Shown: in pieces, positions 51,729-61,106 of the stretch
Layout: every line of letters starts with the position of its first letter
Position numbering within the stretch: the stretch's first letter is position 1
Assembly (NCBI GenBank): GCA_934655875.1
Contig: CAKUHB010000004.1
Coordinates: 58,952-122,951, forward strand
Direction: 5' to 3'
From: an uncultured Oscillospiraceae bacterium
GTDB lineage: Bacteria; Bacillota; Clostridia; Oscillospirales; Oscillospiraceae
Length of the DNA stretch: 64,000 nt
Program-made: the position numbers and the translations under genes
The notes under the pieces: generated by a model
What the model was told of the DNA's origin: nothing
Databases searched by the model: none
What the model saw: only the letters and a program-made list of their open reading frames with translations

Positions 51729-52845
51729 ATGTAAACTTGAAATCAAGCAAATCGTAGACTACCCAAAATGCCGCATCTACCGACAATTCATACAGAGTCT
51801 GATCGCAGACCGGGGCATCCGCACAAACGGGTGCTCCGGTCTTTTTCATTATGTGGTGCTCTGCTGCTACGCGAATTTCCGCACATCCTACCAGCGCTAC
51901 GACGGCATCAGCTACATCGTGCATCCCGGTCAGTGGATCTGCCCGCTGCGGGAGCTGCGGATGTGGTTCCGTGCGAGAACGAACCGTCAGCTTTTGCGGC
52001 AGCTTGATTCTCTCCAACGGCATCACTTCATCGAATACGACCTGATCGGCCGCGGACAGTTGGTGCAGTACCGCATCCTCGACTGGCCACGATATAACAC
52101 CGTGCTGGATTATAGCTGCCCGTGCCAGAAGGATTCCGGTTTTTTCTTCCTGCCCATGAGCGCAGCATCGCGGCTGCTCAGTCTTGGGAAATGCTCTGAG
52201 ATGGACGCGCTGCTCGATCTCTGGCTGAACGCGATCTACAATGACCATCAGGTCGCCGGTTCTGAGGCCGGGCCTGTGGTCTATCTGCGAAACGGCACCG
52301 GCAGTCCGCTCGTTTCCTATGCCGAACTTGGCAAACGCTGGGGCGTTTCCAAGGCAACTGCTGGACGTATCCTCAGCAAATTCGCACGGCTGGAATACAT
52401 CAAGACATTTTCATTCCCCGGCCGCAGCGGAACGGTAATCTATCTTCAGAACTATCTGTCCACCATGTTCCAGATTTCCGATGTCATGGTGGACAAAGAA
52501 GAAGTCGCAATGGCGCTGAATCTCTGCATCCGCGTACAGGACTGTGCGCAGGATATGGCGCAGCCGGACTGCGCATCAGATTGCTCGATCAGCGTTTCAA
52601 AATCGCACACGGAGATTCTGATTACCGAAGTCCTGAAGCTCTTGAAAACACAGGGCGTTTGCTGCACGACCTGCCCCCGGTTTCAACATAGGTTATATCC
52701 CTTATCCGATTGCGTCGGAGTCTTATGGGAGCACGAAGCGGAGGATCTTCGGCTGGGGCTGATGCTCTCCTGCGGCAGCACGCAGACGCGGTATTTTGAA
52801 CTCACGATCCGGCAGAAAGGAGCGAACGACAATGGCGAAGAATAA
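51721..52845 (+). CDS. Mobile-element replication/DNA-binding protein, winged-helix type
   Basis: About 374 residues; ATG 51721 has AAAGGA 8 bases upstream, whereas ATG 51712 is too close. The N-terminal half (FHYVVLCCYANFRTSYQRYDG, WICPLRELRMWFRARTNRQLLRQLDSLQRHHFIEYDLIG) looks like a winged helix of plasmid or ICE initiators. A second HTH-like part follows (SYAELGKRWGVSKATAGRILSKFARLEYIKTF). The C-terminal 110 residues are Cys-containing and unassigned. Such genes are usual in the replication/regulation part of Bacillota ICEs. It overlaps its neighbours at both ends. Confidence 0.7.
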   Translation: MTECKLEIKQIVDYPKCRIYRQFIQSLIADRGIRTNGCSGLFHYVVLCCYANFRTSYQRYDGISYIVHPGQWICPLRELRMWFRARTNRQLLRQLDSLQRHHFIEYDLIGRGQLVQYRILDWPRYNTVLDYSCPCQKDSGFFFLPMSAASRLLSLGKCSEMDALLDLWLNAIYNDHQVAGSEAGPVVYLRNGTGSPLVSYAELGKRWGVSKATAGRILSKFARLEYIKTFSFPGRSGTVIYLQNYLSTMFQISDVMVDKEEVAMALNLCIRVQDCAQDMAQPDCASDCSISVSKSHTEILITEVLKLLKTQGVCCTTCPRFQHRLYPLSDCVGVLWEHEAEDLRLGLMLSCGSTQTRYFELTIRQKGANDNGEE

Positions 52846-53356
52846 GCTGCCCACGGCAGACGTGACCGAAGATCCGCACTATCACGATACCTGGACGCTG
52901 CTGCGGAAGTACCGCGACGTTGTCTGGAGTCTGGAGGTTTCCGTGCGTCAGGTTCGGAATCGGTTCCGGATCGACTATGGCAAAACGATCGAGGATTTTC
53001 TGGAATCCGTCTATCTGGCCGGCGCGGATCTCTCCGGCACGGAGCTGGAGCATCAGGCAAAGTGCATCGAGCAGAGCCATAAAATGCTCTGCCTTGTAGA
53101 CAGCGCTGTGGATCTCATGCGCGCCAAGCACAAGAACGGCGAGGAATTTTACTGGCTGCTCTACTACTCCTACCTTTCCCCACAGGAGCTTCAGAACGTC
53201 GAGGAAATCATCGACCAGCTTCGCCCGCATATCCGCGACATCAGCACCCGGACGTATTACCGGAAACGTAAGGAGGCCGTTGAGGTGCTGAGTTCAGTGC
53301 TGTGGGGATATACGGCGCAGGATAGTGCGGGGATCGTGCGGGAGTTTTTGCAGTAA
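52832..53356 (+). CDS. ArpU/RinA-like phage-type regulator
   Basis: 174 residues from the ATG at 52832 (AAAGGAG nine bases upstream); it overlaps the preceding gene by 14 bases. A helical body ends in a sigma-region-4-like HTH (LRPHIRDISTRTYYRKRKEAVEVLSSVLWGY). The (S/T)RTYYRxRKEA...LWG tail is typical of ArpU-type late regulators and element regulators. It probably controls element genes. A convergent terminator lies at 53363-53404. Confidence 0.7.
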   Translation: MAKNKLPTADVTEDPHYHDTWTLLRKYRDVVWSLEVSVRQVRNRFRIDYGKTIEDFLESVYLAGADLSGTELEHQAKCIEQSHKMLCLVDSAVDLMRAKHKNGEEFYWLLYYSYLSPQELQNVEEIIDQLRPHIRDISTRTYYRKRKEAVEVLSSVLWGYTAQDSAGIVREFLQ

Positions 53357-53362
53357 GTTGAA

Positions 53363-53404
53363 TATTTGCGGGCAAGGTGCCCAAAAAGCATCTTGCCCGC
53401 AAAT
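53363..53404. terminator. Convergent terminator at left edge of the defence island
   Basis: A 13-bp perfect stem ATTTGCGGGCAAG / CTTGCCCGCAAAT (53363-53375, 53392-53404) sits between the ArpU-like stop and the Abi_C stop. GC content falls sharply from here to about 60.9 kb. Confidence 0.82.
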
Positions 53405-53415
53405 CAAATATTCCT

Positions 53416-54366
53416 CTAATCTTGCGCTGCATGTTCACTAACAGCCAATATGAAATCCGCCATTGTCATTGCAGAATTCACAAATAAACGCGCGTGATAA
53501 TCGTTGATGTTAATTCTCTTCCCGCCAACACCATGCGCATCGCTTCCTTTATTTCGCATTTCTGCTATCGCTGAAAGAATCTTTTCAAGTCCAGAAAGTA
53601 ACCCATTGATCCGTTTATCCAGATCTGCGCTTTGGTGCATATGATACAGCAGCTTTACCTGATTATAAAGCTTACCAATATCTCCGCTCTCGGTTGGCTT
53701 CTCTCCTTTCTTTTCAATAACATAGCAAAACACTTCTTCAAGTAGCGTACGTGATTTGGTAATGGCACTATCATAATTTCCATCTGCTACGTCTTTCATA
53801 GCACGTCCTGATATATCTGCAATATAGTTCCGATCGACCATTTTAATAGTTGGTGTTGTAAGAATAATACTTGTTCCACTCTTGCGAATCATAAATACAG
53901 CACCAGTTTTTATGAGCTCATTGCCACCAAAGCATAGTTCACCATTGATCTGATCGATGATTATAGTTACGATTTGCTTATACGCAGATTCGACCTCCGT
54001 GGCTGTTTTACCTTTCAGCTTGTCCTCAAATTGCTGCTTTGAAAACAGGAACGCAAGCAAATCTGATCCCCGATTGTTCCGGATACAATGAACCAGTAGA
54101 TCATCGAGATATTCCCAGCGGCTTTTTGCACCCCCATTGCGTCCATATGTAGCAGGCAACCCAAAATTATTTGAAATAGCACAAAGCATAGGACCGCTAA
54201 GATATGGCATAGATATCTTTATGCCGCTATCAACGCCTTCTATTATAAGTGGACCATACTCCCTGTCTCCATCCAGAATTGCAATAATGCTCTTGCTGCG
54301 CAACAATTCAAATTTTGACTTTTCTTGTTTCAAAATCTCGCCCCCTGCTGTCCCAAGCATTTCCAA
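53416..54366 (-). CDS. Abortive-infection C-terminal (Abi_C) domain protein
   Basis: Up to 316 residues. The C-terminal half has the Abi_C pattern: AMKDVADGNYDSAITKSRTLLEEVFCYVIE, GDIGKLYNQVKLLYHMH, then IAEMRNKGSDAHGVG and ARLFVNSAMTMADFIL. The N-terminal half is unassigned. Abi_C proteins are linked to phage-induced cell death or toxin activity. The start is unsure: TTG 54366, ATG 54360, or TTG 54333, which has AGGGGG 7 bases upstream and fits best. It is in the AT-rich block and follows the DUF2971 gene on the same strand. Confidence 0.8.
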   Translation of the reverse strand: MEMLGTAGGEILKQEKSKFELLRSKSIIAILDGDREYGPLIIEGVDSGIKISMPYLSGPMLCAISNNFGLPATYGRNGGAKSRWEYLDDLLVHCIRNNRGSDLLAFLFSKQQFEDKLKGKTATEVESAYKQIVTIIIDQINGELCFGGNELIKTGAVFMIRKSGTSIILTTPTIKMVDRNYIADISGRAMKDVADGNYDSAITKSRTLLEEVFCYVIEKKGEKPTESGDIGKLYNQVKLLYHMHQSADLDKRINGLLSGLEKILSAIAEMRNKGSDAHGVGGKRININDYHARLFVNSAMTMADFILAVSEHAAQD

Positions 54367-54398
54367 TACAATGGTGTTATTTACTTTGTCGCTGCATT

Positions 54399-55202
54399 TT
54401 ATCGTATCTTCTTATATAAACTACTATTTCTAAAATCAATCTGAGTATCGATTTTTTGTTCCTTTATAGCCGCAGCCAAAACCGATGCCCAATCTTCTCT
54501 GTTAATCCAAGGATTGAATACTACTGTTATTTTATCAATGGCAGAAAAATTGATTTTCCCAAATAGACTGCCCATCTCCTCAAATTCAGTTGGAGTATTC
54601 GTTTGAGTTGCCCTGATAATTGCCCTATACCGAAGTTCTTTTTCATATTTCCAAGCCGTGCTTTTTTCCAAACCAAAATAGTCAGGAATATCGTAGTATT
54701 TATTTTCTTCACCCACACGCAAACTAGTTGGTATTCTTTTATCTGTATAGTTAATTTTCCCAACAGACAATTTGACCCGCCATGCACTATTCATCAGTTT
54801 TTTTACGTTGCCATTGTCGATAGGAAATACGGTTGATGTATTTGCATACATCGTACTTTTTTCAAACAACTCATCAACTGAACGCCCTTCCACAAATTTT
54901 ATTTTTAGCATGATGCCCGTTTCGGGGGTCGTATATATTTTCCACATAGGGATGCTCTCACGAGTATAATCTGTAAAGCAGGAAATGAAAGTTCGCCGAT
55001 AGTTGTCATTTTGCTGCAAAAACTCTTTTTCTTCCAGATCATTCACATTATCGATTCTATTAAAGCGAAAACACCTTGTCTGCAATATTTTCAAAAATGT
55101 CGGGATGCTTGTATAATGTGCAATAGACTTAATATGTATTGACTCTGTATTTGCCCCATTTCCCATCGGTATTAGTTCATTTTCCGGACTATAAACGCCC
55201 AT
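54399..55202 (-). CDS. DUF2971 protein
   Basis: 267 residues. DUF2971 marks: IAHYTSIPTFLKILQTRCFRFNRIDNVNDLEEKEF, FISCFTDYTRESIPMWKIY, and late KYEKELRYRAII. Members occur widely in defence islands and mobile elements; function is unproven, with some predicted to act as effectors. GAGGT lies 6 bases before the ATG. It is 49 bases after hamB in the same direction, so it may be part of the same transcript and an accessory to the Hachiman genes. Confidence 0.85.
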   Translation of the reverse strand: MGVYSPENELIPMGNGANTESIHIKSIAHYTSIPTFLKILQTRCFRFNRIDNVNDLEEKEFLQQNDNYRRTFISCFTDYTRESIPMWKIYTTPETGIMLKIKFVEGRSVDELFEKSTMYANTSTVFPIDNGNVKKLMNSAWRVKLSVGKINYTDKRIPTSLRVGEENKYYDIPDYFGLEKSTAWKYEKELRYRAIIRATQTNTPTEFEEMGSLFGKINFSAIDKITVVFNPWINREDWASVLAAAIKEQKIDTQIDFRNSSLYKKIR

Positions 55203-55251
55203 TAAATTACCTCATTTCTTTCTCTACGGTATATCCCCATGCATCCATTGT

Positions 55252-57789
55252 TTATCCCAGAAATTCTAGTTGTACGCTTTCCCAGTACGGCAATGTAGGT
55301 TTCAATTTCAGCACACACGTTCTTATCCATTGCTCATAATCATAATTGTCCATTTTTTCGCTATCCGGATTATTCTCAATCATTGAATTTAAGCGAATTG
55401 CCAGTTCGCGCGGTATGCCAATATCAATCATTTTTTTAGTTGCTCTTTTATATGCTCCTGCCTGAAGACTACTAACCATCATGCTATTTGGGTTCTTCAT
55501 TTCAACAACGGGTTTAATCAGCAATGGAATATCAAAGGAAACTGTCTTTTGAAGCATTTGAATTTCGTCCTCTATCTTTGTTTGTATATCTCCTTCCGAA
55601 TAATATTCGCCCTTTAAGAACTCTGATAATGGAATTTCGCTTGCCCATTTTATGCTTTTTCCGCACAATATTCCTCTATTAGCTCCGTTGCGGTATCCTT
55701 CAGGAACATAGCGATTGAACATAGCCGTAGTGGATTCTGTGTCTCTTAAAAATTTAAGAATATCTGATAACCTGCCCTGTGCACCTCGTTCAACTGGAGA
55801 ACTTGGAACTGCGCCATCAAATTTTCTGTATATGTCATCTAAGATAACTGGATCCCAATATCTATTATGCAAACAAAACTCTTTAGGAATTGTAAGCGAT
55901 TCCAGCTTGTATTTGATTGCAGCTACCTGACTGGGCGTAAGCGTAACCCCGGTTTCTGCCATTCGTTTCTCTGCACTTTCGCCATAGCGTAGCACTGCCT
56001 GACGGATATATGTAACCAGATAACCGTATCCGCGCATCTCTGCACCAACATATCTATCAGAGTTCACCGCGTCGATTATTTGTGCTTTATACTCTTGAAA
56101 TTTTTCACCATAACCGGCTGAAACCTCTTTGTAGACATCCTCAAATAACGTTTGCTGCTCGTATCCATCTGCATCTTCAAATTCCCCTTCGTCCAGGACA
56201 ATCGTTCTTCCTACGAAATCCTTCATCAACCGACCTGCTCGACCTCTCAAATTTGCCATTTCATAGTTCGTCAATTCTGCTGCATTTTCATACCTTCTTC
56301 TATATAAATGTGGATTTCGGATAATTATATTTTGTGTAGGAAGATTGACTCCTTGCATTAGTGTTGTGGTACAAACAACATTAGTTACATTCTTTTGCTT
56401 GATTGCTCGTTCCAGTGTTCGTCTTACATGAGTTGGAAGTTTTCCGTGATGATATGCCACACCTTCTAAAAGTGTGTTGCACAAAGCATAATTCGGATGT
56501 ACTGTTTCACTCAAATACTTGATCAAATCTTGAACCTGCGGGTCACAAATCTGAGGAGTCTTTTCTGCGATTGCGATTGCAAGTTCTCTCGCGGCATTGC
56601 TAGTAGGCGCAAAGACAATATTCTGTGCCTTTCCCAGTTTTCCTATAATTGTACTTAAATACTCCTTATATTCTACTGTTAGTTGGCTAGAACCATATCC
56701 CTTAATAAAAGATGCTTCTTTAATTTTCTCTTTGTACGGTCTATCAAGCAATCCACAATACTGTTTGAACCAGTACTGTGTTCTCTCCTGCTTTATACTA
56801 TAGGTCAAGTTCAGTACCGGACTATTTTTTGTTTGTATTTCAGATGTTTCTGCGCCGAAAAGCACTTCTCCAAGACCCGCAATATTGTCAATTCTCGGCC
56901 CAGAAACAATTACTTGCTCAATATTCGTGGTATGTCTCAATTCTTGAAGCATATCGTACAAAATTTTTGAACGAACATCCTTCTCTTCTGTGACTCGTTC
57001 GATATTTTGTACTTCGTCAACAACCAAAACTGTTTTATTTAGCATACCCCCAAAAGTCTGATCGGATAGTCCCGAAATTGCTTTCTCCTGTGTCCACACA
57101 TATATCGTATGATCAGCTTTTGACTCTCCGACTGTTAGATTGCTTGTTATAATATAATCTATACCGCCTACTTGGGTCAGCAAGGTATGATAGTCTTCTA
57201 CAACCTGATTTAATAAGCTCAATGTTGGAACAATATAGATTACATCCAGTTTTCCAGCACGCATTTTCTCTACCGTATTTAACTGAATAACATATGACTT
57301 TCCTGCAGATGTCGGTGCGGATACACCCAGTATTTTTTTACTGCCTAGCTCATCCCAAAGTTTCTTTTGAAAGTCAGTTAAAATACATTTCTTATTGCCA
57401 ACAACAACTTCATACCGTTCTTGCTGCAATGTTAATGTAACCTTATCAAATGCGCTGCAAATTGGTGAAAACTGATTGCCTTTATAATCATAACCGGCAT
57501 CGACAATTATTGCAGATGTTGGATAACCAATACGAGAGAGGATCTTAATGGCTAGTTCTCTAATATCATATTGGCTTTTATCAATATGCTCCCACATGAG
57601 TGCAAGAATCGCAATAATTTTATCTGGATCCGTTTGGTCCGCCATAGTCGTCTGATAATCTAAACAGCGAACAGTTTCTACGATCAGCCGATAGTCCGCG
57701 TCCATCCTTTTATTGATAAAGCCAATACGACGCGCCATGCAATAATATTCTATCTGGAGCCATCTTTTCAGAACCTCATCTACGTTCAT
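55252..57789 (-). CDS. hamB: Hachiman defence helicase HamB
   Basis: 845 residues of superfamily 2 helicase. Walker A APTSAGKS (158-165), DEVQ (258-261), motif IV/V region (CTTTLMQGVNLPTQNIII) and motif VI LRGRAGR (514-520) are complete. The C-terminal 320 residues are helicase-associated and unassigned. Paired with a DUF1837 protein encoded 17 bases upstream, this is the two-gene Hachiman system, where HamB senses or unwinds damaged DNA and restrains HamA. AGGAGG lies before the ATG. AT-rich codon use contrasts with the host-like genes. Confidence 0.93.
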   Translation of the reverse strand: MNVDEVLKRWLQIEYYCMARRIGFINKRMDADYRLIVETVRCLDYQTTMADQTDPDKIIAILALMWEHIDKSQYDIRELAIKILSRIGYPTSAIIVDAGYDYKGNQFSPICSAFDKVTLTLQQERYEVVVGNKKCILTDFQKKLWDELGSKKILGVSAPTSAGKSYVIQLNTVEKMRAGKLDVIYIVPTLSLLNQVVEDYHTLLTQVGGIDYIITSNLTVGESKADHTIYVWTQEKAISGLSDQTFGGMLNKTVLVVDEVQNIERVTEEKDVRSKILYDMLQELRHTTNIEQVIVSGPRIDNIAGLGEVLFGAETSEIQTKNSPVLNLTYSIKQERTQYWFKQYCGLLDRPYKEKIKEASFIKGYGSSQLTVEYKEYLSTIIGKLGKAQNIVFAPTSNAARELAIAIAEKTPQICDPQVQDLIKYLSETVHPNYALCNTLLEGVAYHHGKLPTHVRRTLERAIKQKNVTNVVCTTTLMQGVNLPTQNIIIRNPHLYRRRYENAAELTNYEMANLRGRAGRLMKDFVGRTIVLDEGEFEDADGYEQQTLFEDVYKEVSAGYGEKFQEYKAQIIDAVNSDRYVGAEMRGYGYLVTYIRQAVLRYGESAEKRMAETGVTLTPSQVAAIKYKLESLTIPKEFCLHNRYWDPVILDDIYRKFDGAVPSSPVERGAQGRLSDILKFLRDTESTTAMFNRYVPEGYRNGANRGILCGKSIKWASEIPLSEFLKGEYYSEGDIQTKIEDEIQMLQKTVSFDIPLLIKPVVEMKNPNSMMVSSLQAGAYKRATKKMIDIGIPRELAIRLNSMIENNPDSEKMDNYDYEQWIRTCVLKLKPTLPYWESVQLEFLG

Positions 57790-57806
57790 ATTGCTCCTCC
57801 TATTTG

Positions 57807-58715
57807 TTATAGCATATTTTGAAATTCAGTAGCCAGTTCTTCAAACTTCCATATTGGAAATATAATGTATGTAATTCGACGTAAAATTTGATTGTCATCG
57901 ATAGGGATCTTTTTGTTATCAAATGCTTTATATCGCTCTTGAATTATCCCTTTTATTTGTTCCTTAATTTCACTCTCATTTGTACCAGACACTCTCTTAT
58001 TTTCATCATAAAGCACTAAACTCACCAGTTCTACTTCTACATTAGGCAGGACATTTTCAAGTAATTCTTCAGCAACAACATCCATTTCTTTATCGAGAAA
58101 ATCCTCGTGCAAATATAGCCCCAACTCGCTCCGAAACTTTTTGTATGTGTCGAGAATACTGTCGATAGCTTTTTGAAAAGCTGCTGCAAATTGATACTTA
58201 CTTGTATATGCCTTTGCCTCGCCCAACACTATGATATTTTTTCCATCTTCAATTTTATAGTGTATTGCGTCTGCTCCATATCTCTCATGCTCTGCCGATG
58301 TTGTGATTGGCATTTTTCTAAGCAAAGGAACTGCGTTCTTAAATCGTTGGATAAAGTGAAATAACAACAACTCCCCAAGTTGTCCTTGAATCAGAAGTAT
58401 ATCGTCACCACGCCGAAATTTTTCCATAGCTTTTCTTGCAATCTGGTTTGCGGCTGCCCCTTCAGATTTCCCGGATGCCATAAATCTCGCTTTTAGATCA
58501 GCATATTTTTCCGAACTATATACCCAATCTACTACGGTATCTACAAGCTGTTCGAGAAAATCACTTCTTAATTCCATTAGATCCTGATAGGTAATAGCAG
58601 CGCCATAGTGCATCCGATCATCCGGCAAAATATCAAACTGCTGTTCAATTACATAAATATTATTAAAGAGTGCATCATTTTGGATCAAGCGAGCTTTAAT
58701 ATCTTCTTTCGTCAT
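57807..58715 (-). CDS. hamA: Hachiman effector nuclease HamA (DUF1837)
   Basis: 302 residues. The DUF1837 nuclease-like core is plain: GQLGELLLFHFIQRF (Glu115), YGADAIHYKI (Asp149) and VLGEAKAY (Glu166, Lys168), a PD-(D/E)xK-type arrangement. In the described Hachiman systems HamA degrades DNA after release by HamB. GGAGG lies 8 bases before the ATG at 58715. It is upstream of hamB with a 17-base gap. All putative catalytic residues are present, so it looks active. Confidence 0.93.
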   Translation of the reverse strand: MTKEDIKARLIQNDALFNNIYVIEQQFDILPDDRMHYGAAITYQDLMELRSDFLEQLVDTVVDWVYSSEKYADLKARFMASGKSEGAAANQIARKAMEKFRRGDDILLIQGQLGELLLFHFIQRFKNAVPLLRKMPITTSAEHERYGADAIHYKIEDGKNIIVLGEAKAYTSKYQFAAAFQKAIDSILDTYKKFRSELGLYLHEDFLDKEMDVVAEELLENVLPNVEVELVSLVLYDENKRVSGTNESEIKEQIKGIIQERYKAFDNKKIPIDDNQILRRITYIIFPIWKFEELATEFQNML

Positions 58716-58892
58716 AGCGACCGCCTCCGAGCAAATGGTATAATACCCAAAAATATTTTAACACATTTTCATTTTATGTGCAATATTACCCATATCTTTC
58801 TTCCGGTTTTGAACATATATCTGCAATATTTGTTTGCTGATCTTAATTCGATCTTTTTTACATGCAGCGGTAAAATTCTTGACCGCTATAAT

Positions 58893-58936
58893 CAAAACAG
58901 CATCACCCGCGTTCTGTGCGAGTGATGCTGTTTTTT
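58893..58936. terminator. Bidirectional terminator between toxin gene and hamA
   Basis: AAAACAGCATCAC (58894-58906) pairs with GTGATGCTGTTTT (58922 onward), with T or A runs on each side. It ends the minus-strand toxin-antitoxin transcript and isolates the Hachiman operon. Confidence 0.82.
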
Positions 58937-59265
58937 TATAAATGATTCTTTTTTGCACGGTGCTGTGCCGTTTCATAAACCTCATCGTCGGCTCTTGCAC
59001 CAATGACGACTACCAGCATTTCTGTTTCTGTCCGGATCAGCTTATACACGACACGGATACCGGCATCCCGGAGCTTGATTTTCAGGAACCCAGCCAAATC
59101 ATTGCCTTGCTTATTTCCCAAAGGCTTTCCATAGCCGCCTTCTGTAACGGGCAGTGGGTTTTGAAGGACTTTGCCGATTGCCTTAACGACCATTAACCGC
59201 TGATTTCCGGCGAGATTCTTCAGATCCTTCGCAGCTTCCGGCAGGTACACCAACTTCCAATTCAT
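58936..59265 (-). CDS. RelE/ParE-superfamily toxin
   Basis: 109 residues. The pattern LVYLPEAAKDLKNLAGNQRLMVVKAIGKVL, GNDLAGFLKIKLRDAGIRVVYKLI and EMLVVVIGARADDEVY matches RelE-type mRNA interferases / ParE toxins (phage-derived Gp49-like relatives also fit). Its start overlaps the antitoxin stop by 4 bases, as in coupled TA operons. It lies inside the AT-rich island and may stabilise the element. Confidence 0.88.
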   Translation of the reverse strand: MNWKLVYLPEAAKDLKNLAGNQRLMVVKAIGKVLQNPLPVTEGGYGKPLGNKQGNDLAGFLKIKLRDAGIRVVYKLIRTETEMLVVVIGARADDEVYETAQHRAKKNHL

Positions 59266-59585
59266 TCGATGTCTGCCTCACCGACCGCATCCAGAGCATC
59301 CTGCGTAATACCGAGTTCTTTGTAGAGATGTTCTGCTGGGACAAACGTTGCAGAGTCCGCCTTTGCCATGCGTTCAGATGCCATCGTCAGAAGTCTTGCA
59401 TCGTTCACCTCATCGATCAGGCTCATATATTCTTCGGGAGACAGAAGAACACATTCTGCAGCGTTGTTCTTCATAACGACTTTCGCGCCGCTCTGCTTGA
59501 CTTCATCGAATATCTTCCCGGCAAGTCCTCGGTTGAACAGAGAAATAGGAACCGTGTTCCGGATTGCACTTGCAATATTGACCAT
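59262..59585 (-). CDS. Phd/RelB-type antitoxin
   Basis: About 107 residues from the ATG at 59585 (GGAGGTG six bases upstream; the longer GTG start at 59594 is less likely). The N-terminal part VPISLFNRGLAGKIFDEVKQSGAKVVMKNNAAECVLLSPEEYMSL is a Phd/YefM-like DNA-binding and neutralising module. The C-terminal tail would bind the toxin. A consensus promoter lies directly upstream; autorepression is expected. Confidence 0.88.
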   Translation of the reverse strand: MVNIASAIRNTVPISLFNRGLAGKIFDEVKQSGAKVVMKNNAAECVLLSPEEYMSLIDEVNDARLLTMASERMAKADSATFVPAEHLYKELGITQDALDAVGEADIE

Positions 59586-59606
59586 GTTATTCACCTCCGC
59601 ATCTCC

Positions 59607-59635
59607 ACTGTAACATCAACAATAAAATTTGTCAA
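59607..59635 (-). promoter_or_regulatory. Toxin-antitoxin promoter
   Basis: On the minus strand a perfect TTGACA (59630-59635) and TACAGT (59607-59612) have a 17-bp spacer, 22 bases before the antitoxin start. The rest of the gap to 59873 shows no gene I can support. Confidence 0.85.
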
Positions 59636-59873
59636 GAAAATAGTCGTTAAATTTGCTGATGTATTTACAGTTTACTCGCCGATAATATATGCACCAGTAT
59701 TGCTTTTTACTCATCGGCAAAGTTTATTGTCTCTCTTATACGTTGTTTCGCAACAGTTTTTTGGCTCTTTGAGATGTCACATACTTATTGCACGATATCG
59801 ATTTTTTGTGGAATGCGTGAGGGGTAAAAAGTGAGCGCCGATTGGACGGATTATAAAGGTCTTTTTTTACGAG

Positions 59874-60788
59874 TTAACAAATTGAGTAAAATATTGCGTC
59901 GCCTTGTTCGGGTAATTTGTAAAAATGAACGCGTTCTACATCTGCCGCAGAGTAAATTTCTGAGTATTCCTGAAAACGCGGCAACTCTACTTCAAGGTAA
60001 CACTTCCTATAATCATACTTTCCCACTCCAAATAAACTTTTGAAGTTGATATTTGCAATAATTACCCGGACTTCATGCTGCCACTCATATTTTTTAGTCT
60101 TCCAAAACAGTTCTTCTGACGGTATATGGGTGTCATCATAGAATAATTCATCTACATTGTACTTATGGTAGTCTACTTCATTACAAAACAAGTCAACCGC
60201 CATACCATTGTTATAATATCGTTCTGTTGTTAAATAGTCGGAATTATTGCGGATTGCTTTCTTGACTTGGCAACGCAGCTCTTCAAAGAAGCGACACGGG
60301 TTCGTGATAAATAGGAACGCAGCTTCATCTTTTGCATATTTCATGTTTGCCCTATACTTTCCCAAATCGAACGAAATTGTCTGTGGTAGCGTTGGAATTG
60401 AACCATCTGCCCTTTGTGAAAGCAATTTCTCACTAAATGAGAAAAAACACAGTGTTGGAACCATCAACGTTGGAGTATATCTCAAATAACTCGTCTGGTC
60501 ATCGCTTCTTCTGAGAATTTCTATATGATTTCCCATGGGTAGGCCATGGGAATCGCGCAAATCTGATAACCGAGGATCATCATTATTCACATGAGCAAAA
60601 ATGCACTCAAGATAATCTCCAGTGACAGAATTCCCGTTTTGTGCATAATCAACCCAGTTTGCCGCACAGCTAAACTCAAGTTTTTTCTCTCGATAGCACT
60701 TTTCAAGCCTTTCTTTTGATCCAACCCGCATCAACATCCCTGTGCTGAAATTTGCTGTTAGTTTATTAGATTTGCTGTCCACGTTCAT
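59874..60788 (-). CDS. Uncharacterised AT-rich island protein, distantly DUF2971-like
   Basis: About 304 residues from the ATG at 60788 (GGAGG seven bases upstream). The opening MLMRVGSKERLEKCYREKKLEFSCAANWVDYA and the late FWKTKKYEWQHEVRVIIANI recall the layout of DUF2971 proteins (entry strand, then a WxxExR block), but similarity to the 54399-55202 product is weak. There is no signal or membrane segment. It is the last minus-strand gene before the conjugation genes and is AT-rich like the defence genes. A defence role is only suggested by position. Confidence 0.65.
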   Translation of the reverse strand: MNVDSKSNKLTANFSTGMLMRVGSKERLEKCYREKKLEFSCAANWVDYAQNGNSVTGDYLECIFAHVNNDDPRLSDLRDSHGLPMGNHIEILRRSDDQTSYLRYTPTLMVPTLCFFSFSEKLLSQRADGSIPTLPQTISFDLGKYRANMKYAKDEAAFLFITNPCRFFEELRCQVKKAIRNNSDYLTTERYYNNGMAVDLFCNEVDYHKYNVDELFYDDTHIPSEELFWKTKKYEWQHEVRVIIANINFKSLFGVGKYDYRKCYLEVELPRFQEYSEIYSAADVERVHFYKLPEQGDAIFYSIC

Positions 60789-60997
60789 TTGTATTCCTCC
60801 ATTTTGTTTTGTAGTGAACTTCTCACACTTTCTATATCTACCATTATTATATCGTCTGTCCCACATTCCGGCGGCTGAATATCTCAAATTCTGCAATTCA
60901 GTTTTTCGCTTGTTGTAACCTATTTGAACTTATACCTAAATGCACAGTATTGTCACAACATTGGCACGGTTTTGCTCTTTCGGCGCAAATCCGGATA

Positions 60998-61078
60998 TGC
61001 TATACTAAAGATGCTCAAAAGCATATAAAAACTGAATCTTGTTGCGAGCAGACGCCCGGATTGGGCGTCTGCTTTTTG
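60998..61078 (+). promoter_or_regulatory. Promoter and early terminator/attenuator of the conjugation operon
   Basis: An extended -10, TGCTATACT (60998-61006), lies about 40 bases before a strong intrinsic terminator: 11-bp stem AGCAGACGCCC / GGGCGTCTGCT (61047-61057, 61063-61073) followed by TTTT. The first gene starts at 61107. A terminator between promoter and genes suggests attenuation or a very short leader RNA. Confidence 0.7.
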
Positions 61079-61106
61079 CATCGGGAAAAGAAAAGGAGGA
61101 GCATCT

